From Cordilura impudica (lineage: Eukaryota > Arthropoda > Insecta > Diptera > Scathophagidae): DNA of 64,000 nucleotides. The DNA lies in contig OY821519.1 of the NCBI GenBank assembly GCA_963682025.1, forward strand, positions 6,287,668-6,351,667. Reading direction: 5' to 3'. The notes beneath the pieces are model-generated. The model was not told the DNA's origin and searched no databases. It worked only from the letters and a program-made list of their open reading frames with translations. The position numbers and the translations under genes were made by a program. Below are positions 33,701-44,211 of this stretch, in pieces (the stretch's first letter is position 1; every line of letters begins with the position of its first letter).

Positions 33701-34326
33701 TTTATTGATAATCATAAACGTTAGTGAACTATTACCTTGTTTTATGAGTCCATAATGGTTATGCATGCTGAATATCACATCTATATTTATTATGATGGAA
33801 CATATTGTTATTGAATACTCTTTGATGACCTTTTATATTTTTTTCGTGTCTTTATGTTTGCTTGCTTAGTTTTTAAGCTATAACTCATTTCATATCGATA
33901 TTTAGGAAATAGCTTCAGCAATTCCAGCGGGACTAATATGATCACATAAAATCTTAAAAAAAAATTGTCAGTTTCTACACTATTTTTAATAATTTTTTTT
34001 AATAACATAATATATTCAGGGCATATGATTATTGTGCACTAGTGGAGTAGAAGAGATGTATACGTTGAGTGATATTTTGAACATTGAATCAATCACACAT
34101 AATTCTTCTTTATTCCTGGATATATTAATGACAATTAGCTACAATTTAGCTAAAAGTTGAAATGAGAAATCACCAACGATTCTTGAGATATAGCTGGAAA
34201 ACTAAGCACACAATCATCAAGGTAAGGCAAACATATAAGAGAGCCTGGTGATTTCTCCGTGACTTGGTATTTCTCACCCACGTACAATGGCCGCGAAAAT
34301 GTTCCACGGTATATGAAAGGTACGCA
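33701..34326. other. AT-rich stretch, no gene seen
   Basis: Nothing recognisable. The 66-residue frame at 33808-34008 is unsupported. Confidence 0.5.
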
Positions 34327-36895
34327 GCACAGTGGCTAAAAATCGTTTTTCATTGGCCAAAATTCTGTAACTTTTGAACGGATCATAATATTTAAGTAAT
34401 TTTTTTTAAGCGGATAGATATTTAGTTCAGCTAAACTCAGTTTTAATTACATTAAAATTGATTGAGGACTTTTTAAGGAATTCTAGGTCAAAGTGAAGTT
34501 TTGATTTTTTTAAATTTTAGAGTGAAATATGTGTTTATTAGTTTTTTATTCATTAAAAAATTTAATATTTGGATTTTAATAATAATTACAAAAATTTTTT
34601 GTTATAATGGGATTTTTTTAATGTTACACTAAAAAAAAATTGTTAAATCAGCTGGAGATTTTGATATTATTTGTGAAAAATTAAAATTTTTTTGTTGTGA
34701 AATTTGTTTATACTCTAAGAATATTTACACTTAAAAAAAAAACGTTAACCCAAAAATATTGCTATTACTACAGAAAAATTTATTATTTTTTGCTGTCAAA
34801 TTTGATAATTTTAAAAAACATTTTAAAAATAAAAACTACAATAGATTTTAATTGCATTTGTAACAATGGTAGGTTCTGGTTATTATTATTTTTTACTAAT
34901 ACTATATTTTTCGTACTTAAATAACAACGAAAAGCAATTATAACTATTATTCATTTGACTCAAATATTGATTGCAAATATTCCATATTTTGTTCTGTGTT
35001 ATTTCTGTTCTTTAGAAGTTTTTTTGACTTCTTCGTTTGAATCCCGATGTTCCACTTTCCATTGATTTCGAATACTGGAGATGAACGGATCTGACGTTGC
35101 CAATAATATATTAAATAGGTCTTCATTTGTGGAATTTCGTGAAATTTTTCTAGTATTGTGCTCTCTATAAAATCTGTAATCCTTATTCTTTTTTTCCTGA
35201 GCCTCCTCTGATAGATCTCCAAGTGACACCAAATGATATTTAATGACATCTTCTCTATGATAAAGTATTTTGTAAACTGTTGCAGACATATTTCTCCATG
35301 GCTAGTTGGTTATATATATATTTGCAGTTTCCTTAGCATAATCTTTAAATTTTCTAGAGTAAATTTCTTCATTGCACGCAAGTACTTCTAGGATTATTTT
35401 AAATCAGAAAATAAGGTTTAAATCCGCTCCTGTTATTACAGATGCTGTTTCTGGATCTGAAAAGAATCTTCTTGCGGTATTGCCATCATTTGTATTGCCT
35501 GACCCTTGTTTTGGCTGATCTATAATCAATCCAAATTTGTGATATTCATCTTGAACATGTTTCTTTTTGAACTTCTTAACTCTTTGTTGGTTTCGTTGTT
35601 ACTTATTGATCCTGAAGGCCCGAAATCCAAATCATAACTGATTTTGAATATGTGTTCCATAAGTCGTGTTCTTGCATGTAGTTTTGAAAATCCAAATTCG
35701 TATGCATCGGTGTTATCTAAAGATTTTGTCGGGATTTGGTTGAATTGGCTTGATCTTGCTTGGCATATAATGCAGCTGGATGAAGCTTTCGTGTTAGTCA
35801 AAGCCTGACCTACTTCTCCATCTATGATTGTCAGCAATTCAATTTGCTGCCCATCTAACTGTAATTGTAATGGCTGTAGTGTTCCCGTTTGGGCCTTGAT
35901 ATCACTAACTTCTTTGTTAATGGCATCTTTTTTGAATTCAAATTTGATTAGCCTGCAGTATTTTCTTTGCGTTGTGCTAGTCGAAGGCTCTGAATCTTCC
36001 AAAATCTTTTTCAATCGCAATGGTACAAATGATACCATGAACATATCTGAGTCCGAAATATTTTCACATACTACTTGTTTGTATTGTTTTTGTCCCGAAG
36101 AACCATCACATCCCCATTTACAAAAAAGAACTAACTTTGTGTTTCCATATTTCTTTAACCCATTTCCTTTTATTGATTGTAGCAAACATTCGGCTGTGTG
36201 ATCAAGTAGGGATCGTAGTTGTACCTCAGCCGAAATTGGTGTGATTGTAATAGTGTCATTTGGTGGCAAACAGTCCATTTTAGCAGCAGTTATGTGATGA
36301 TATGCTGGATACATATTTGAGCCTTTTTCAATCGCACGCAATCTCAGCTGAATATATTGCTGTTTTGGTAATTTCAAATCCAGAAATAATGCCAATGCCT
36401 CCTCATTTGTGAACTATTTTGCATCGCTCGGAGTTGGTATACTTTTAAGAATCCGTTTTGTTCTCACTGGACTAGCTTTAACAACTTTTTCAATGATATC
36501 CACTTTTGTTAATTGGTTCTGTGATCGTAATTGATGTAGGAAAGATTCTTTTATATGTGTATGTATTTAAGTTTCCGCCTCTTAGATCTATCGCTGCAGT
36601 TGTCCAATGATTTGCGTGGTCTTCCAGCATTATCTTGCTCTGCTGTTTGTGAAGCGACAGTAAGTTGACCTTCTAACCAGTTTGCCCTTTTTATATAAAA
36701 AATTTGTTTACTGTAGCTAACTTCTTTGTAGCGTTTTGTAGTGCCTTGACAAAATTAGATAATTGCTCTTGTGTTTCGGTGCTACACGAATTTATGTTTA
36801 ATTTTATTTTAACGTAACTAAGAACATCTTCCTGGTTTTTGTTTCTAAAATACTCTTCGGTCAGTTCTTTATAACTGAAGCTGTCCATATTTTTC
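34327..36895 (-). pseudogene. Transib-family (RAG1-like) transposase remnant
   Basis: The N-terminal piece at 36888-36691 is followed by a basic GRPRKSLDNCSDRSKRRK segment near 36600. The main piece at 36395-35526 (289 residues) contains LLDHTAECLL, KWGCDGSSGQKQYKQ (first catalytic Asp), TIIDGEVGQAL (second Asp) and a CIICQA zinc-knuckle-like motif. The C-terminal piece at 35289-34999 has LSEEAQEKKNKDYRFYREH, likely carrying the catalytic Glu. This order is that of Transib transposases, the relatives of RAG1. Frame breaks near 36400 and 35500 inactivate it. At 34327 the plus strand reads CACAGTGGCTAAAAATCG, plausibly the 3' terminus; I did not find its partner. Confidence 0.7.
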
Positions 36896-37054
36896 TGAAT
36901 ATTTTTATTTGCGACTGTTATTGCTGAAATATATTAGAGCAATTGAGTTTGTATTCAAATGTCGCTTTCTTATAAGCCTTCTCATAAGCCATCATACTAT
37001 GTTTCTAGGTAAAATAAAAAGGTAAGAAATGGAACTACTACGTAAAATAAGATA

Positions 37055-37490
37055 TCTTATATATTAAAAGAATTTATGAATAAACTTTGCATTCAAGATT
37101 TTTTTCAATATTTTTCTTCTCTCAAACCTCTATAACTAAAGTTCTAATTAACGTAGGCTGTTGACATAGGCCTAAGTGGATCAAGCTCCTTCTTTTGAGC
37201 TATTCGTTGGGTTTGGGGAAAGTTATGCGTGGAGAATCAACTTTACTTTTTCTGTACATTAACTTATCTTGGCATATTTTGACATTACTGTACGTTAACT
37301 TCTCTTGGCAAATTCGTTGGGTTTGAGGAAAGTTATGCGTGGACAATCAACTTTACTTTTACTGTACGTTAACTTCTCTTGGCATATTTTGGCTTTACTG
37401 TACGTTAACTTCTCTTGGCAAATTTTGGTAGCATATTATAAAAATTAATATAATATAATATAACGCTGCGGAGCAGCATGGGTCCTCCAG
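37055..37490 (+). mobile_element. Short non-autonomous Helitron, 436 bp
   Basis: Starts TCTTATATATTAAAAGAATT after an A. It ends with hairpin GCTGC-GGA-GCAGC and then ATGGGTCCTCCAG before T; CCAG replaces the usual CTRR. Inside are four copies of CTGTACGTTAACTTCTCTTG and two copies of TTGGGTTTGRGGAAAGTTAT. No coding frame. Confidence 0.65.
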
Positions 37491-38442
37491 TATATATGAA
37501 ATTAAATGAATTACCTGTATGTGTTTTCTTTACTACTTGCATTAGTGCATTGTTAGGTAAAATAAAATGGTATAAAGAGGTATGATAACAAAAAAAAAAC
37601 CCAGGTTCCTAATAAATTACATCCTCTGTATATTGACATTCTTACTTACAAATATATAATGGTAATAGAAGAAATAATGACTATTATAAGCTATATAACA
37701 CCTACAGCACAAATTTAATACACCATTGTGTACGAGTACTTACAGGGCTATTTAAATTATCGTAAGTTGAATTTTTTTAAGAGTAGTTTCATTAAAATGA
37801 AAAAAGTGTTCTACACAGGGGCCGTCACGGGTACAACAATATATATAGGGTTAAAGAGGACACTTTCACCTTTCTCCTGATACCTTTCTTGTTCCCATTT
37901 GTTCCCTGGAAGTTCTATTCCACTAAAACTTAAATTTGAGAAAAATATAGCAGTTTCATAAATATTTCATAACGCCCCTAATATTAAACGTTAGAGCTAT
38001 GCCCTAATCACAACAACTAAAGACTATAATCCTACCAACATTATAAAAACAAACCGCAAGTCATTATCGATGACAGCTTGCGAGTAGTAACCATTTATTT
38101 TTGATAAAAAAAACCAAGGTTCAGAAAATACACACATGAAACACACAATGTTCTGTTTAAAAGCAGCCAACACATATCTTTATTTTATGTCTTAAGTATT
38201 TTATTACCATATTTTATTAAAATAAAAACCAGTCAATAAAAACAATTGTAAATAATTTTAACGTAAATCACAAAAAAATGGCCAATAAAATTTTTAAATA
38301 TTTGACATTTGTAAATAATTTGCAACGTAAGTCATAAAAAAGGGCCAATAAAATTTTAATAAATTTGGTTGAAATAATTGTCGTCGTTTTTATCGGGGTC
38401 GATCAGATCGCGAATTGATGTTTCAATTTTTCGCAGTAAACG
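37491..38442. other. AT-rich stretch, no gene seen
   Basis: No gene recognised. From 38230 to 38370, two diverged copies of a GGCCAATAAAATTT segment about 65 bp apart suggest an old local duplication. Confidence 0.5.
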
Positions 38443-38785
38443 AGCCAGAACACGAATTTAAAATATAACTGAACTCGAACCTGTTTATTGTACATGTTCT
38501 ATTTTTTCTTAGTACACGAGCCAGAACATGACTGAAAATATAACTGAACTCGAATCTGTTTATTGTACATGTTCTGTTTTTTTTTTTCAGTACACGTACC
38601 AGAACACGACTTAAAATATAACTGAACTCGAACCTGTTTATTGTACATGTTCTATTTTTTCTTAGTACGCGAGCCAGAACACGACCTAAAATATAACTGA
38701 ACTCGAACCTGTTTATTGTACATGTTTTGTTTTTTTTTTTCAGCACACGTACCAGAACATGAACTTCAAATAAAGCAACACTCAA
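38443..38785 (-). repeat. Higher-order tandem repeat of 75- and 78-bp units
   Basis: Four to five units share GAACTCGAACCTGTTTATTG and TACATGTTCT. Two subtypes alternate: one preceded by CGAGCCAGAACAC, the other by CGTACCAGAACAC with a longer T run. Unit lengths are multiples of three, so the minus strand stays open for 120 residues with a repeating RVLKKKNRTCTINRFEFSYI peptide. I see no start context, partner exon or family, so I list it as a repeat, not a gene. Confidence 0.7.
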
Positions 38786-40209
38786 ATCTGTGTGGTTTAT
38801 GTGTGATCAAAACAAAAAGTACGTGATAGAAAAATGTTCGTGTAAATAACGAAATATTAAAACGAACACAAGTCATGATTGTGTTTGGCACCGAAGAAAA
38901 TTTAAAAACAAACATAATTGATATGAAAATAAAAATATATGTGTGTTGGTCTAAGTTATGTTTGTTTACATATATGTACGAGTTTTTTATTCAGTGTGTG
39001 TTTTTTTCTGAACTCTGTAAAAAACAAAAAAAAAATCACATTTTTCTGAAATTAAAAAAACAGTTGAGTTTGACTGCATGCCACGCTCACAATTAGCAAT
39101 AGTTTAACCTAATTTTTTTTGCTACCTTAATCTAGATATATTAGCTAAAAAAAGGCGTTAAAATTTTAAAAATCGGTGACAAAAACAAATTAGACTTTTG
39201 GCCAATAAAATCAAAATTTCAGCCATAGTGCGCAGACGGACAATCTTCAAATGATGTAAAGCTTGAAAATATGATAGGTAACAGGAAACTAATAAAGTTG
39301 TATTTTTTCTTTTCTACTTACTTTAGTCAATCGTTCTTTATTCGGTTTCTTAAATATTTTTCACATTCTCTCCAAAATAAATATTTTCGAATTTGCCGAT
39401 AAGAGAAATGTGGGTCTCTAAGTTTTTTTCTTTTTTTTTTTCTATTATAAGCAGCTAGGCCACATTCTCTTATTATGAGATTATTAAATTTATTGCATGG
39501 GATGAATAATTTTCTTTGTATCGACTTAATAGAAAAACTTTTTTTTTCTCCGCTAAAAACAAATCGCAAATCGTCAAGTATTTTTAAACATTAACCCAAA
39601 CAATAACCTTTTTTTTTATCTATCCCTTCATAAAACTTTTTAGCAAAGTATTGTAGAACGTGCTTTAAAAATTTAAAATTTTCTTTTTTATATTTGTTCA
39701 TGCAATTGCAATATAGTTATCAATTGAGATTAATATTCATTTAATAATAGCTTTTTTAACTACAGCATATTTACTTCATTCGTTATTATCACCATCAGTC
39801 AAATTACTTGTAAGCACATACATTGAAGCCAGCAATCAGTTGTGGTATTTATAAAAAAAATATGTTTTTGTCCACATCAAGTGTTCTCATATCAATTTGT
39901 TTACCTTTTTCTCCCCTCACTTTTTTCGCAATTTACATTTGCAAACAAAATGTGCTGCAAATATACAAAACAAATAGAAGTAACTACTGAAAAATACTTT
40001 AGTGGCATCGAAAGTTTAAACTACAGTTGTATGGCAAGATATGAGGAGTAGAAGTTAAACAAAACTTATGTCTTTATCTGTTAACAGGGATGAACATAAC
40101 AATTCTTGAATCAAGCGAAAGGGGCACTTTCTGTGTAAGAAAAATCACAGAAAAAAAAATAAAATAAATAAACAAAAATTTAAATAAAATTGTACATTAG
40201 ATATTCCGG
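38786..40209. other. AT-rich stretch, one unrecognised basic ORF
   Basis: No gene supported. The minus-strand frame at 39327-39569 encodes 80 residues rich in Lys and Arg (KKKRKKLRDPHFSYRQIRKY) with no known relatives. The plus frame at 39842-40051 is Cys-containing but unsupported. GT-rich and A-rich tracts are common around 38940-39050. Confidence 0.45.
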
Positions 40210-40555
40210 GGGCTGAAAGACTAGGAAATGAACTTTAACTAAATCGTCATTATTTAGACGGTGTACAGCACAATGTGATTTTGATGCCATTGATATTGCT
40301 GAAACTTGGTTGAACTCTGACTTCTATGATGGAGAATTATTTAATCAGAAAAATGTTCTTGTGTATCATAAGGATAGAGATGCTTTGAAAACGAGACTCA
40401 TTAGATTTAGATTTAGATGATGGTGTACTGATTGCAGCTACAAAAATTTTGTTTTGGAGATTGATAACCTTATCAAATAACGATTCGGTCATTGATCAAC
40501 TATATGTTAAGGCGGTTACTAGTGAACTCCTCCTGTGTTCTTCATACATACCTGA
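40210..40555 (+). pseudogene. LINE endonuclease N-terminal fragment
   Basis: The plus strand encodes, with frame breaks, ETWLNSDFYDGELF, VYHKDRDALKT, GVLIAATKI, and LSNNDSVIDQLYVK followed by LLLCSSYIP. This order is the start of the APE-type endonuclease of Jockey-like LINEs: the ETWL catalytic Glu motif, then the strand leading to SYIPP. Homology stops abruptly at about 40555, where Tigger sequence begins. The 3' part of a similar LINE in the same orientation reappears at 43345, so this may be one element split by an insertion and a deletion. Confidence 0.65.
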
Positions 40556-40559
40556 TTAC

Positions 40560-41169
40560 TTATGTGCTGCTCATTCTTCATTCATTCCTGTATTATTTAT
40601 AACACACTCAGGCCAAGCCGCTTTCCAGCAAGCATTTAAAGTGTGTGGTCTTATATCGGACATAGCTGATTTTTTCCATACCTCATTTAGCGTTAATGAT
40701 TCGCTTTCTATTTTTTTTTTTTACTATAAATTTATACGTTTAATATAATATTTTTTAAATGCAGAAATAATTCCTTCATCTGATGGTTGGAGCCTACTTG
40801 CAGTGTAGAGTGGAAAAAATACTAACTTCACATTGAGATGTTCGATGTGTGGATGCCCTAGAGCATTATCTACTATAAGCAAAACTTTAAATTGTAAATT
40901 TTTTTGCTTTATATAAAGTTATACTTCGGGCATGAAGTATTTGTTAAACCATTGGTAAAAATTGCAGTTGTTACCCAGGCTTTGGAATTAGCTCGTGGTC
41001 TTAAAAATTTCTTTACTGCCAGTGGTTTTAACAATCGATAGCCTGAAGCATTACTGCATGGTAAAAAAGTTATCCGATCCTTGTTTGCTTTAAACCCACT
41101 AGCGTGTTTTTCAGATTTTGCTATGTACGTACGATTAGGCATTTTTAAACTTTCTTTTAACTCAAACTC

Positions 41170-41201
<32 letters not shown>

Positions 41202-42875
41202 CCATGGGTGGACACAATTCCCCCTTATCCAATTGATCTGAAACTTGTCGCACAGTCTTGTCGTGAGTACAGATTAATTGTGGGGTAGTCACGCTCAGTC
41301 AAGCGTGTCATGCATAGTCACGGAGTGATCTAAATATCATTTCCCCTCATCCGATCGGTCTCAAACTTGGTCCATACACTTGCTGTGAAAAAAGATTAAC
41401 TTTGCCTTAGTCACGCGCAGTCACGCATGGTCACGCACAGTCACGGAGTGATCTAAATGACATTTCTCCTAATCCGTTCAATCTCAAACCTGGTCCATAT
41501 ACTTACTGTGAACAAAAGATTAAATTTGACTTAGTCAAGCGCAGTCACGCATGGTCACGCACATTCACGGAGTGATTTAAATGTCATTTCCCCTAATCCG
41601 ATCGATCTGAAACTTAGTCCATACACTTGCTGTGAAAAAATATTAACTTTGACTTACTCACGCGCAGTCACGCATGGTCACGCACAGTCACGAAGTGATC
41701 TAAATATCATTTCCCCTCATCCGATCGATCCGAAACTTGGTCCATACACTTACTGTGAAAAAAGGATTAACTTTGACTTAGTCATGCGCAGTCACGCATG
41801 TTCACGCATGGTCACGCACAGTCACGGAGTGATCTAAATGTCATTTCCCCTCATCCGACCGATCTGAAACTTAGTCCATACACTTGCTGTGAAAAAAAGA
41901 TTAACTTTGACCTAGTCAAGCGCAGTCACGCATGGTCACGCACAGTCACGGAGTGATGTCAATGTCATTTCCCTTCATCCAATCGATTTGAAACTTGGTC
42001 GATTTTCTTGCCGGAAAGAAAGATCAACTTCGACATAGACACGCGCAATCACAGTGGGATTTAAAATCCATTTTTACTTATCTGATCGATCTAGAACTTG
42101 GTCGATAAACTTGCTGTAAAAAAATATTAATTTTGACATAGTCACGCACAGTCACGGAGAGATTAAAACCCCAGTTCCCCTCATCCGATGGATCTGAAAC
42201 TTTGTCCATAGACTTGTTGTGGCCAAAGATTAATTCTAAGATAGTCACACACAGTCACGTAGATATTCAAAACTCATAATGCATATGAGTTTTAATAAAA
42301 CTTTGTTTTTATGGGTTAGATTATTTTCCAGAACAATCCAGTTTCATCTGCATTAAAATCCTGATGTACACAATAACCTCTATCTTCGATAGTCTTTTTA
42401 ATTTTTCTTCATCAGGTGATACATTTGCGCTTCTAATTCGAACGTTATGAAGTGCATTCCTCTTAAAAAATCCGGTAAGACACCCTTTGCTTGCCGAAAA
42501 TCGTTTAGATATGGATGGCTCTGATTATTTAATTTTTTTCATTAAAAATTAGTGCCTTTTCTGTAATTAAGTAACCATTAAGAGGTATTTTTTTCTTAGT
42601 CACATCCTCAATCTATATTATAAAAGCTCGCTCCATTTTCTCCAAAACGGAATCACGCGAATAAGATGATAAACTTGAACTAAGATGTGTCAGAACTAAC
42701 CGACTTTTTTATTTGAGATTTATTCTTTTTAATTGCTCTTATTGAAGATTCTCCAAGTTTCAAATGTTTTCCAATAGCAACATACCTTTCATCCTTTTCT
42801 ATACGATTTAAAATTTCCATTTTTGTTTCCAAAGAAATGGTTTGTCTTTTTTTTTAGTTGTGTCCATTATCTCAA
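40560..42875 (-). pseudogene. Tigger/pogo (CENP-B-like) transposase, split
   Basis: Minus-strand pieces in order: an N-terminal helix-turn-helix (TISLETKMEILNRIEKDER, about 42835-42780), KLGESSIRAIKKNKSQIKK, then DFNADETGLFW (first catalytic Asp, about 42365-42332). After an inserted element come KMPNRTYIAKSEKHASGFKA (about 41145-41085), DRITFLPCSNASGYR, WVTTAIFT, LLIVDNALGHP (second Asp, about 40875), LQPSDEGIISAF (third acidic residue, about 40770) and LNACWKAAWPECV near 40620. This is the full DDE layout of a Tigger transposase. Frameshifts and in-frame stops abolish it. The 41146-42326 insert lies exactly between the Trp of GLFW and KMPNR. Confidence 0.85.
41146..42326 (-). mobile_element. 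Satellite-bearing TIR element, larger copy
   Basis: Same element as 14737-15624, in opposite orientation. It begins AATAATCTAACCCATAAAAA on the minus strand (42326) and ends with AAGAAAGTTTAA (41146). It holds about nine to ten units of roughly 100-120 bp containing GTCACGCACAGTCACGGAGT and GATCTAAATGTCATTTCCCC, plus a (GTCT)n run at 41173-41201. Its insertion point inside the Tigger frame is clear from the protein on both sides. Confidence 0.8.
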
Positions 42876-43344
42876 AAAAAAACCTTAAAAATATAACAAA
42901 TTTTATTTCATTAGTTTCAGGCACATACCGTAGCACTTACCTTTTCAAATAATATTTAAAAAAAAATAAAGATTAAATGTGTACGATGCAAATGAAAAAC
43001 GAAACCTCCCACTTTGCATGTAACAATTTCAGTGACAGAATTACACACAGGTTAAATGATAAAAATACAAACATTTAATTTTATAATTTAAAACGGGGAA
43101 TCACCAAAGTCAATATGCTTTCGTTGCTTACATACATACATACACACATCGGGTACGTCAAAAAAAAAAATTAAATTGCTTTTAAATTTTGAAAATTACT
43201 GTGCATTAGTGATGCCAACATTTAGAAATATTTAAAACGAGAAAAATTTTGAAAATTCAGTAAAAAAAATGAGTAAAAAAAATAAATTCGAATATAAAAC
43301 CGCACTTCAACTTCAAATCCGCATAATTACAGACCTAAGTGTAT
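42876..43344. other. Short AT-rich gap, no gene seen
   Basis: Probably holds the Tigger 5' untranslated end and the junction back to LINE sequence. No clear TIR was found. A CATA tetranucleotide run lies at 43132-43146. Confidence 0.45.
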
Positions 43345-43960
43345 AATATTGGAGGACAAGTTTCTCTTTAGTGGGCATTTCAACTGCATCGTTCCTAAAG
43401 CTTATTCGCTTTTATGTTTTATTCAGCGTAATATTGGCAATATGTTTGATTGTAATGCTAAAAAAATAATATTTTCATCTTTTGTACGGTCGAGATTGGA
43501 ATATGCTTCATTTATTTGGAGCCCCCATGATAGCGTCCATATAAATCATGTGGAAAATGTTCAAGTCAAATATCTAAAGTAACTAAATATCACTTTTTCG
43601 CCTCTTCATTTCTCAACCCCTCTCACATTTTATGAGTACAGATGTTGGTTGGATATCTATGAGATCTCTTGAATCTCGAAAAAATACAATCGATGTCGTT
43701 TTTACGTGGCATAATTTGCGGTTTAGTTCATTATCCTGATCTTTTACGTTTATTTACATTTTTGGTGCCTCAAATTCCATTGAGAAGAAACAATTTTTTC
43801 CATATTGAGTTTCATAGAACTGAATATGGCAGTATCTAAATTTATGAGATTATTTAATAGTCTTTGCAATGAATTAGATTTACATAATTCTAGCAATGAG
43901 CTTGAAACTTGTTTAAATAAATTGTTGGAATTTTAGTAATAAATAAATAATATTTTTTTT
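43345..43960 (+). pseudogene. LINE reverse transcriptase C-terminal fragment and 3' tail
   Basis: The plus strand encodes AYSLLCFIQRNIGNMFD and FVRSRLEYASFIWSPHDSVH, a typical C-terminal thumb region of Jockey-like LINEs. After frame breaks come LVPQIPLRRNNFFHIEFHRT and FMRLFNSLCNELDLHN, then a stop near 43936. A TAATAAATAAATAATA tail follows. The catalytic reverse transcriptase core is absent between here and the 40210-40555 endonuclease piece. Confidence 0.7.
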
Positions 43961-44029
43961 ATTTATTCCGTAGGAATAGAAAAAAAAACTAAGGAGCGAT
44001 TGGTGAGTATGCATTTTTTGCAGGGCTGT

Positions 44030-44206
44030 GGAGTCGTCAAAAACTCCGACTCCGACTTTATCCGCTGAAATTTTTAAGTTTCGGTTCCGACTCCGCTTTC
44101 GACTCCGATTCCTACTCTAAATATGACTCTGATACTAAATGTATATAGATATAGCCGCTGCAAAAAATTGTGACTCCTACTCTACAACTCCGACTCCGAC
44201 CCCCGC
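44030..44206. repeat. Degenerate (CTCCGA)n minisatellite
   Basis: Repeated CTCCGACTCCGACT-type words, interrupted by diverged stretches, run up to the start of the DINE-like element at 44212. The GGAGTCGGAGTCGGAGT motif is a common simple repeat in many animal genomes. Confidence 0.8.
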
Positions 44207-44211
44207 ATTTT

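Noticed and set aside
39327..39569. 80-residue basic protein as a host gene
   Set aside because: No recognisable family, splice context or repeat relationship; composition is compatible with A-rich DNA read by chance.
41173..41201. CRISPR-like regular repeats in the 41-42 kb array
   Set aside because: Units are contiguous satellite monomers without unique spacers, and the same array occurs inside a mobile element elsewhere in a eukaryotic context.
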